This document shows, in pieces, positions 1 to 5,030 of a DNA stretch of 8,538 nt; position 1 is the first letter of the stretch, and every line of letters starts with the position of its first letter. The position numbers and the translations under genes are program-made. The notes beneath the pieces were generated by a model, which saw only the letters and a list, made by a program, of their open reading frames with translations, had not been told where the DNA came from and searched no databases. This stretch comes from Candidatus Bathyarchaeota archaeon (GTDB lineage: Archaea; Thermoproteota; CALKCG01; B24; JAGTQN01). The stretch spans positions 1 to 8,538 of the forward strand of contig JAGTQN010000072.1 of the NCBI GenBank assembly GCA_018396395.1. Direction: 5' to 3'.

Positions 1-86
1 AGGATTTCCTCGGGAAGCCTTACATCCTTAAGGCTTTCCCTAGAAAGGTCGACCTCTAGGAGCTTACCTGCGTATCCATAGGGCAT
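1..86 (-). CDS. aor: Tungsten aldehyde:ferredoxin oxidoreductase, N-terminal 28 codons (runs off the window)
   Basis: Reading the minus strand from the ATG at 86 gives MPYGYAGKLLEVDLS, then about 13 more residues to the window edge. This is the usual opening of the AOR family (the pattern GY.GK.L.VDL). The family oxidises aldehydes to acids with a tungsten bis-pterin cofactor, one [4Fe-4S] cluster and ferredoxin as acceptor, in the cytoplasm. The start is well fixed: the ATG directly follows the TAA of the ferredoxin-like gene (no bases between), and an AGGAGGTGG ribosome binding site lies inside the end of that gene. Which AOR branch it is (AOR, FOR, GAPOR, WOR) cannot be told from 28 residues. 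The dehydratase upstream makes a glyceraldehyde-type substrate plausible, but that is inference. Confidence 0.85.
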   Translation of the reverse strand, partial: MPYGYAGKLLEVDLSRESLKDVRLPEEI

Positions 87-617
87 TTAAACCACCTCCT
101 CGGCCTTCTCTCCATAAAGATTATGGGCCAAGTCCGCCGTGTAGGATTCGGGTGTTCTTGCAAAGAGCTTCCTAGAAGCCCCTGGGCGCTCCACAACAGT
201 CCAGAGGGCATCAAACTTGGCTTCTTGGCAGACCTTGGCACACTGGGGATCGCCATCGCATAGGTCGCATATTGTAGCCTTTCCATCCCCTGGATGGAGG
301 AAGGGGACGTTTCCAGGACAGGCTTTTATACAACTACCACAACCATTACAGGCTTCCTTATCGACCATTACGGCTCCAGTCCTTGTATTGATGCTCAGAG
401 CATTCATAGGACAAGCCTTTACGCATGGATAATCGTCGCACTGGCTACAGAGATGAGGGACTTCGACGCCTGGCACTAGGGAGAAGATACGGATCCTTGA
501 GGCTTCAGGCCATATCTTGCCCTCGTGGCGGAGGCTGCAGACGATCTCACACCTTCGACATCCTGAGCACCGCAGAAAGTCCCTTACGATCCAAACTGTA
601 GGTTCCTTAATGGCCAT
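87..617 (-). CDS. Four-cluster [4Fe-4S] ferredoxin subunit paired with AOR
   Basis: This 176-residue electron-transfer protein has exactly sixteen cluster-type cysteines in four groups: 17/20/23/27, 57/60/65/69, 90/93/96/100 and 117/120/126/130. This is the pattern of the DmsB/HycB-type iron-sulfur subunits and of the small four-cluster subunit known from multi-subunit AORs such as that of Aromatoleum. It has no signal peptide or membrane segment, so it should be cytoplasmic. The last 45 residues lack cysteines. The ATG at 617 has a modest GAGG seven bases upstream. The gene lies 71 bp after the dehydratase and abuts the AOR start, so it very probably carries electrons between AOR and ferredoxin or another partner. 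The family call is firm. The partner assignment rests on gene order. Confidence 0.9.
   Translation of the reverse strand: MAIKEPTVWIVRDFLRCSGCRRCEIVCSLRHEGKIWPEASRIRIFSLVPGVEVPHLCSQCDDYPCVKACPMNALSINTRTGAVMVDKEACNGCGSCIKACPGNVPFLHPGDGKATICDLCDGDPQCAKVCQEAKFDALWTVVERPGASRKLFARTPESYTADLAHNLYGEKAEEVV
92..100 (-). promoter_or_regulatory. Strong ribosome binding site for the AOR gene
   Basis: AGGAGGTGG on the minus strand, five bases before the AOR ATG, lies wholly inside the last codons of the ferredoxin-like gene. It suggests the AOR is translated from the same message as that gene. Confidence 0.8.
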
Positions 618-688
618 TAAAACGCCTCAGCTTCTTCTCCGACCGTTATTGGAAATAAGCCTTTCGATCACTATCACTACGCATCGAG

Positions 689-1846
689 TTACGGTTTTCC
701 AAAGATGGAGCCATCTTCATAGGGAAGCATTCCTGAAAACTTCCTGGGTTGGTATGGGTACTTTTCGATGGCTTCTTCGTTCAGCCTTATTCCCAGTCCA
801 GGCTCTTTCGGAACACTAATATAACCATTCTCGACCTTTAGTGGATTGAAGAGAATGTCATTATGTTCCCCTCTATGATAGCTTGCATATTCTTGGATTA
901 GGAAATTCGGTATACATGTGTCCAATTGAACGCTTACAGCTACAGCAACAGGTCCATAGGGGTTGTGGGGGGCGATGGATATGTAGTAGGTTTCGGCCAT
1001 AGCGGCTATTTTTCGGCATTCAAGGATTCCTCCAGCATGGCAAGGATCTGGTTGGGCTATGGAAACAGCTCGCTTCTCGAAGAGTTCCCTGAAGCCAAAC
1101 CTTGTGTATAGCCTTTCTCCGCTGGCTATGGGTATCTTGGTAGACCTAGCCACTTCTGCCATGGCATCTACGTTTTCGGGTTGAACTGGTTCCTCGAACC
1201 AGAATGGATTATAGGGTTCCAAAGCCTTCGCCAGAGCTATGGCTGTTGATGGACTTAGGTTTCCATGCTCGTGGACCATAAGGGCTACATCCTCGCCCAC
1301 GGCTTCCCTCAGAGCCTCCGTAATCCTTATAGCCCTTCGGAAGACCTCAGGCTTAACAGTTCCCCAGTGCGGCCCTTGTATTGGATCGAACTTTAAGGCT
1401 GTAAAGCCTTGCTTCACAAGCTGCCTTCCCCGCTCTGCGAATTCCTCAGGACTCTGTCCGCCTACATGGGTGTAAACCCTTATCCTATCCCGGCATGGAC
1501 CGCCGAGTAAGTTATAGATGGGCTGGCCCAAGCTCTTGCCAACGATGTCCCAGAGGGCCTGCTCCAAACTGCTGGCTGCTGAGAGAACTACAGGGCCTCC
1601 TATCCAGAAGCCTCCTCGGTACATAACCTGCCAATGATGTTCAATATGGAAGGGATTCTTTCCTATAAGATATGAGCCCAATTCCCTTATGGCGGCGGTG
1701 ACACTCTCCTCCTTTCCCTCAAGGGTTGCCTCCCCGAGGCCATAGATTCCTGAGTCCGTCTCGACTTTCACTATAATCCAGTTACGGGCATATCCATCGA
1801 AGACCAAGAAGGACTTTACATTCGTGATCTTCAAACTTTCACCCAA
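689..1846 (-). CDS. Enolase-superfamily sugar-acid dehydratase (galactonate/gluconate dehydratase-like)
   Basis: This 385-residue protein resembles D-galactonate dehydratase (DgoD) and archaeal gluconate dehydratase along its whole length: an N-terminal capping domain (about 5-125) followed by the barrel. Expected sites are visible: KFD at 152-154, EEP at 218-220, GER with Glu244, QPD with Asp267, the catalytic His294 in APHNPYGP, and Glu319. Such enzymes dehydrate an aldonate to a 2-keto-3-deoxy acid. One key position is odd: the family's first metal ligand (Asp or Glu, two residues before a His) appears as His192 in VHEHGN. The TTG at 1846 was chosen because GGGAGGG lies upstream. A TTG at 1834, preceded at four bases by GGTGA, would give an MKITNV start closer to DgoD and is a real alternative. 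It heads the cluster with the ferredoxin subunit and AOR. The exact sugar acid is not known. Confidence 0.85.
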   Translation of the reverse strand: MGESLKITNVKSFLVFDGYARNWIIVKVETDSGIYGLGEATLEGKEESVTAAIRELGSYLIGKNPFHIEHHWQVMYRGGFWIGGPVVLSAASSLEQALWDIVGKSLGQPIYNLLGGPCRDRIRVYTHVGGQSPEEFAERGRQLVKQGFTALKFDPIQGPHWGTVKPEVFRRAIRITEALREAVGEDVALMVHEHGNLSPSTAIALAKALEPYNPFWFEEPVQPENVDAMAEVARSTKIPIASGERLYTRFGFRELFEKRAVSIAQPDPCHAGGILECRKIAAMAETYYISIAPHNPYGPVAVAVSVQLDTCIPNFLIQEYASYHRGEHNDILFNPLKVENGYISVPKEPGLGIRLNEEAIEKYPYQPRKFSGMLPYEDGSIFGKP

Positions 1847-1912
1847 AGGGATTTTCCCTCCCTTTCTTTATTAGCTTAGCGGATCGGGAACCGCCAGTCG
1901 AAGAGGGGAAAA

Positions 1913-1993
1913 ATGGAAGAAAACAAAGGTTCAGCATACCTATACGCCTTCATGGAACTTACTTCAAAGGATATGTTCACTCCTAAGCAGTAA
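1913..1993 (+). CDS. Possible 26-residue microprotein
   Basis: An ATG at 1913 opens a 26-codon frame ending in TAA at 1991-1993. It is preceded at a short distance by GAGGGG, a fair ribosome binding site. The product begins MEENKGSAYLY and ends TPKQ, with no membrane segment and no recognised family. A T-rich tract, the usual archaeal termination signal, follows directly. Such short frames occur by chance, so this is only a candidate. Confidence 0.2.
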   Translation: MEENKGSAYLYAFMELTSKDMFTPKQ

Positions 1994-2018
1994 TTTTGTT
2001 TATTTTGTGATTTTATTC
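1992..2018 (+). terminator. T-rich tract, possible archaeal terminator
   Basis: Runs of T (TTTTGTTTATTTTGTG followed by TTTTATT) on the plus strand come directly after the small ORF. Archaeal RNA polymerase stops at such tracts without a hairpin. The tract could equally be AT-rich promoter DNA for the minus-strand dehydratase. Confidence 0.25.
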
Positions 2019-2147
2019 GCTAATAAAGAGGGGCTAAAAGAAGTTCATTTCATCGAATAATACTGTATCGTATAAGGTTAGATTTTTGTCTTAAGTATAG
2101 CATTCTAACGGAATACAGCAAGTCAAGGATCTTCGAGCTGATCGTTG

Positions 2148-2180
2148 TCCTTAAGAAGGACTTCTTAGGATACTAGTATC
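2148..2180 (+). promoter_or_regulatory. Imperfect hairpin plus 12-bp palindrome just before the CDP-alcohol transferase start
   Basis: TCCTTAAGAAG (2148-2158) and CTTCTTAGGA (2161-2170) form an inverted repeat with one base missing. It is followed at once by the perfect palindrome GATACTAGTATC (2169-2180), which ends six bases before the ATG. ATCGTTG occurs on both sides of the block (2141-2147 and 2178-2184). The region where a ribosome binding site should lie is therefore structured, and no GGAGG is present. It could be an operator or a translation-controlling leader. Function is inferred only. Confidence 0.35.
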
Positions 2181-2186
2181 GTTGCC

Positions 2187-2774
2187 ATGCTCGGAAGGAT
2201 AAAGGAGAAAATTCAGAAGGTTCTAAATGCCAATGCAAAAATAGCCATTCGATTGGGCATCACACCTTCCATGATGGGACTCCTAGGGCTTGCCTTCGCT
2301 GCTTCAGCCTCCACTACCTATTATTTAAGCGACGAATCGCCGGTACTCTTATACCTTGCAGGCTTCCTCGTTTTGGCATCAGGACTATGCGATGCCTTGG
2401 ATGGTTCTATTGCTAGACTTACGGGGCGGGTTTCGAAAATTGGAGCCTTCATGGATTCAATGTTGGACAGGTATTCGGAAGCCTTCATTTTATGCGGGAT
2501 TATACTGGGAGGGCTTGTAGAGCTTTCTTGGGGACTTTTCGCCCTTGTTGGAAGCCTTCTCGTAAGCTATGCTAGGGCTAGAGGAGAATCCTTGGATGTC
2601 GAAATGCTTGGAATAGGCATAATGGAAAGGGCTGAGAGGCTTCTCATCATAAGCTTTGCCAGCTTCCTTCGAATCCTAAACCCTGCCATCATCGCCGTTG
2701 CCATCCTTACCCATCTTACGGTTCTCCAACGTATCCTCCATGTTGAAAGGGCTTTATCTAAGGATTCAAGCTGA
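2187..2774 (+). CDS. CDP-alcohol phosphatidyltransferase, likely archaetidylinositol phosphate synthase
   Basis: This 195-residue membrane enzyme contains the full CDP-alcohol transferase signature, D69-x2-D72-G73-x2-A76-R77-x8-G86-x3-D90-x3-D94, where the aspartates bind the two metal ions and CDP. Hydrophobic stretches near 28-48, 53-70, 98-113, 115-130, 150-166 and 167-182 fit the usual six membrane helices. The SYARARGE (127-134) and MERAERLL (146-153) segments are typical of the archaeal enzymes that join CDP-archaeol to inositol 1-phosphate, with loss of CMP, to make archaetidylinositol phosphate. Other head-group alcohols cannot be excluded. Length is normal. The ATG at 2187 gives the family's usual N-terminal amphipathic helix, but it has no evident ribosome binding site and sits behind a structured block. 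It converges on aspS with a 45-bp gap. Confidence 0.85.
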   Translation: MLGRIKEKIQKVLNANAKIAIRLGITPSMMGLLGLAFAASASTTYYLSDESPVLLYLAGFLVLASGLCDALDGSIARLTGRVSKIGAFMDSMLDRYSEAFILCGIILGGLVELSWGLFALVGSLLVSYARARGESLDVEMLGIGIMERAERLLIISFASFLRILNPAIIAVAILTHLTVLQRILHVERALSKDSS

Positions 2775-2819
2775 AAGATGAAATAAAGGAAATAACGGGA
2801 GGATTGATGGGATTTTCCT
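2775..2819. other. Convergent gap between the CDP-alcohol transferase gene and aspS
   Basis: Only 45 bp separate the two stop codons. Read on the minus strand it contains a T-rich stretch (TTATTTCCTTTATTTC) that could end the aspS message. The plus strand has only a short ATTTTCCTTT. No hairpin terminator was seen. Confidence 0.3.
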
Positions 2820-4139
2820 TTAAGGAATCAACCTTTCTGGATCCCTAGGAAGAAGTGTAGCCTCCCTTATATTCGAAAGGTTGAGGAGTTGCATCGTGAA
2901 CCTCTCGAGACCGGTTCCAGAGCCCCCATGGGGTGGCATGCCATACCTGAAGAAGTCGAGGTAGAAACGGAAGTCTTCTGGTTCCAGACCCTTCAACTTG
3001 CATTGTTCCTTTAACTTCTCGTACCGGTGCTCTCTTTGGCCTCCTGTCGTCAGCTCGAGCCCTTTATAGAAAAGATCGAAGGCATAGGTCCAGTCTGGCT
3101 CATTTTCCTTTCGCATGACGTAGAAGGGTCTGGAGTCCGGTGCCCAAGCATACTCAGTTAGGAAGAAGAAGTCGCTTCCTGTCTCTTCCTTAATGATGGA
3201 GGCGAGGAGTCGTTCGTGCTCCGATTCCAGATCCTCCATGTATGGAGGCTTAACGCCCTTTTCCTCAAGGATTGTATAGGCTTTTCTAAGGGTTATTTTT
3301 GGGAAGGGAGCCTCGGGCATTTCAACCTTCACCTTCAGAAGCTCGAGTTCCGATTTACATCGCCTTTGAACCTCTCCCAAGGCGAAGATGACAAGCTTCT
3401 CAAGGACTTCCATAATATCCTCAGGGCCCGATATGTAGCTCATCTCGAAGTCTATGCTTGTATACTCGCAGAGATGGCGGGGTGTGTGATGCTTTTCAGC
3501 CCTAAAGACAGGGGCTATCTCGAAGACCTTCTCAAAACCTGCGGCCATCATCATTTGCTTATAGAACTGGGGAGATTGGGCCAGATAGGCGTCCCTTCCA
3601 AAATAATCGACTTGGAAGACATTGGCACCAGATTCTGTGGCCTGGGCTACGAGCTTTGATGTATGAATCTCGATGAAGCCTTCTTCCTTGAAGAACCTAT
3701 GGGCGGCATCGCTAAGAACATCCTGGATCTTGAAGATGGCATAAGACTTAGGACTCCTAAGGTCTAGGAATCGATAATCAAGGCGCTTGTCTAAGGCTGT
3801 CTTCACAATTTCAGGACGAAGGAACTCTATGGGAAGGGGTGTCTCGGCCTTTGATAGGACTTCGATTTTTGAAGGTATGAGCTCCCTTCCAAGCTTTGCG
3901 ATGGGGCTTTTGACAATAAGTCCCTCGACGCATACGACACTCTCCCTTGTTAAGCTGGGGATTTGACTGAAGACCTCCTCTGGAACCTCTCCATGCTTGG
4001 CTGTGACTTGAAGAATGCCTGAACGATCCCTTAAAACAAGGAACCTTATGTTCTTCAGATCCCTTATTTCCTCAACAAATCCTGCAACGATCGCCTTACC
4101 CTTTGCATCCCTTATTGGAATCCTCCTTGCCAAGTCCAA
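2820..4139 (-). CDS. aspS: Aspartyl-tRNA synthetase, archaeal type
   Basis: This class II synthetase of 439 residues charges tRNA with aspartate in the cytoplasm. The order is an OB-fold anticodon-binding domain (about 15-100), a hinge, motif 1 around 130-165, motif 2 with FRAE at 212-215 followed by RHLCEYTSIDFEM, and motif 3 with GLER at 410-413 near the C-terminus. QSPQ at 188-191 and GGQREHR are also present. The length fits the archaeal/eukaryal form without the bacterial GAD insertion. At positions known to decide tRNA(Asp) versus tRNA(Asp)/tRNA(Asn) recognition it is mixed: Glu23 replaces the Trp (discriminating) or His (non-discriminating) residue, while Lys82 matches the discriminating lysine. 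Start is TTG at 4139, with AAGGGAGG seven bases upstream (4147-4154). It follows pyrE by 57 bp and is probably co-transcribed. Confidence 0.97.
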   Translation of the reverse strand: MDLARRIPIRDAKGKAIVAGFVEEIRDLKNIRFLVLRDRSGILQVTAKHGEVPEEVFSQIPSLTRESVVCVEGLIVKSPIAKLGRELIPSKIEVLSKAETPLPIEFLRPEIVKTALDKRLDYRFLDLRSPKSYAIFKIQDVLSDAAHRFFKEEGFIEIHTSKLVAQATESGANVFQVDYFGRDAYLAQSPQFYKQMMMAAGFEKVFEIAPVFRAEKHHTPRHLCEYTSIDFEMSYISGPEDIMEVLEKLVIFALGEVQRRCKSELELLKVKVEMPEAPFPKITLRKAYTILEEKGVKPPYMEDLESEHERLLASIIKEETGSDFFFLTEYAWAPDSRPFYVMRKENEPDWTYAFDLFYKGLELTTGGQREHRYEKLKEQCKLKGLEPEDFRFYLDFFRYGMPPHGGSGTGLERFTMQLLNLSNIREATLLPRDPERLIP

Positions 4140-4182
4140 GGCAAAGCCTCCCTTAGGATAAGAGTCCGGCGTTTCGATGGAA

Positions 4183-4230
4183 GGTTTAGGAATAGGTTAA
4201 GGTTGGGATTTAGGTTGAGGTTCGGGTTGG
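4183..4230. repeat. Degenerate GGTTNN hexamer tandem repeat across the pyrE stop
   Basis: Eight phased six-base units can be read on the plus strand from 4183 to 4230. Six begin GGTT, and the other two (GGAATA, GATTTA) differ by one or two bases in that core. The last five units lie inside pyrE and, on the minus strand, encode its Gln-Pro/Glu-Pro/Lys-type tail. A sixth unit, GGTTAA, supplies the TAA stop, and two more lie in the intergenic space. The strand composition is telomere-like, but nothing else suggests a telomere. Confidence 0.6.
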
Positions 4231-4862
4231 AGAGACGCCCTCTTCACCTGCCTCAATATAGCCTTGTAGTTCTCATCGGATATGATGCCTCTAGCATAGA
4301 GGATTTGGGCGGCATCCGTGATGCTCATAAGGCTTCTTAGTCTTATTCCCTCCCTTGACAGGGCAACCGACCCTCCCTCTTCCCTGTCCAGTAAGACGAG
4401 GGCATTATCAACAACGGCTCCCTCACCCCTTAGAATCCTAGCTGCCCTTAGGATGCTCTTTCCCGTTGTTATTAGATCATCTATGATGAGAACCCTTTCT
4501 CCAGGCATAAGAATACCCTCTATGGATCGCTCCCTTCCATGGGGCTTCGCTTCCTCTCGGATGTAGAGGAAGGGCTTTTCTGCTTGATAGGCGATGACGG
4601 AGGCGAAGGGGATTCCTGCTGTAGGAATTCCTGCTATCCTGTCGAAGGTATCTAAGCCTACGGTATCTTTTGCAAGCTCCAAATAGATCTCACAGATACG
4701 CTTGAAGACCTTGGGAAAGCTTGGAATGATTCTCAGATCAACATAATAGGGGCTCATCTTTCCACTCGTAAGCTTAAAGATGCCAAACTGAAGGGCTCCA
4801 TGCTTAGCGAGAACCTCACATACGTACCTCCGGGCTTCATCCATCCAAGCCAACTTGACCAC
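4197..4862 (-). CDS. pyrE: Orotate phosphoribosyltransferase
   Basis: The enzyme joins orotate to PRPP, giving OMP and pyrophosphate, the fifth step of de novo UMP synthesis, in the cytoplasm. The 221 residues include the N-terminal FKLTSGKMSPYYVDLR segment (29-44), AGIPTAGIPFAS (77-88), the flexible loop IREEAKPHG (101-109) and the PRPP motif VLIIDDLITTGKS (124-136). In the loop Glu103 stands where many homologues have a second basic residue after the arginine, while Lys106 and His108 remain. The last eleven residues (LQPEPQPKSQP) are a Pro/Gln-rich tail written by a hexamer repeat and look like a late extension. The start is GTG at 4862. An ATG at 4844 (residue 7) is possible. Divergent from the LarA-like gene and followed by aspS after 57 bp. 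Confidence 0.95.
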   Translation of the reverse strand: MVKLAWMDEARRYVCEVLAKHGALQFGIFKLTSGKMSPYYVDLRIIPSFPKVFKRICEIYLELAKDTVGLDTFDRIAGIPTAGIPFASVIAYQAEKPFLYIREEAKPHGRERSIEGILMPGERVLIIDDLITTGKSILRAARILRGEGAVVDNALVLLDREEGGSVALSREGIRLRSLMSITDAAQILYARGIISDENYKAILRQVKRASLQPEPQPKSQP

Positions 4863-4883
4863 CCGATCAGCTTCTTCTTCCTA

Positions 4884-4908
4884 CGACCTATGGAAAAGGC
4901 ATAGGTCG
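4884..4908 (-). promoter_or_regulatory. Perfect 9-bp inverted repeat upstream of pyrE
   Basis: CGACCTATG (4884-4892) and CATAGGTCG (4900-4908) are perfect reverse complements separated by seven bases. The repeat lies 21 bp before the pyrE GTG and just downstream of TATA-like minus-strand sequence near 4912-4932, where transcription would be expected to begin. A repressor operator or a 5' leader hairpin are both reasonable readings. Confidence 0.5.
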
Positions 4909-4911
4909 GAT

Positions 4912-4932
4912 CATTTAAGGTTTTAATTTACT
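4912..4932 (-). promoter_or_regulatory. Candidate promoter for pyrE-aspS
   Basis: The minus strand reads GTAAATTAAAACCTTAAAT, an AT-rich stretch with a possible purine-rich BRE followed by a TATA-like CTTAAAT. A start about 25 bases downstream would fall within the inverted repeat at 4884-4908. The match to consensus is only fair. Confidence 0.35.
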
Positions 4933-4976
4933 AAGAAACCATAACCCATCTTAGTGGAACGATAATATCGAATAGG

Positions 4977-4987
4977 ATCGTATAACC
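4977..4987 (+). promoter_or_regulatory. Candidate TATA element for the LarA-like gene
   Basis: ATCGTATAACC lies about 45 bp before the ATG at 5031. A transcript beginning some 25 bases downstream would carry a short leader containing the TTGGAG ribosome binding site at 5018-5023. The same ATCGTATAA word occurs upstream of the CDP-alcohol transferase gene (2067-2075). Confidence 0.35.
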
Positions 4988-5030
4988 ATTGTTTAAAGGA
5001 TAAAGTTCTCGGAGAGGTTGGAGATCGCCT

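Larger units (their letters stand above)
1847..2186. other. Divergent intergenic region with promoter-like elements
   Basis: This 340-bp gap separates the divergent dehydratase and CDP-alcohol transferase genes. On the minus strand CTAATAAAG (about 1868-1876) is a weak TATA-like match for the dehydratase. On the plus strand, TCGTATAA at 2068-2075 and GTATAG near 2096 are weak TATA candidates for the transferase. It also contains a possible 26-codon ORF (1913-1993), a T-rich tract (1992-2018), an imperfect hairpin (2148-2170) and a palindrome (2169-2180). No tRNA cloverleaf was found. Confidence 0.4.

Noticed and set aside
1847..2186. Search for a tRNA or C/D-box RNA gene in the long divergent gap
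   Set aside because: No cloverleaf stems, GTTC-type T-loop with matching arms, or paired C and D boxes could be assembled by eye.
3216..3659. A 147-codon plus-strand open frame antisense to aspS
   Set aside because: It lies wholly within the highly conserved aspS coding region and its translation resembles no protein. It is a shadow of the real gene.
4183..4230. Telomere or replication-origin array
   Set aside because: The GGTTNN units are degenerate, few and partly coding, and no origin-binding boxes or cdc6/orc gene is nearby.
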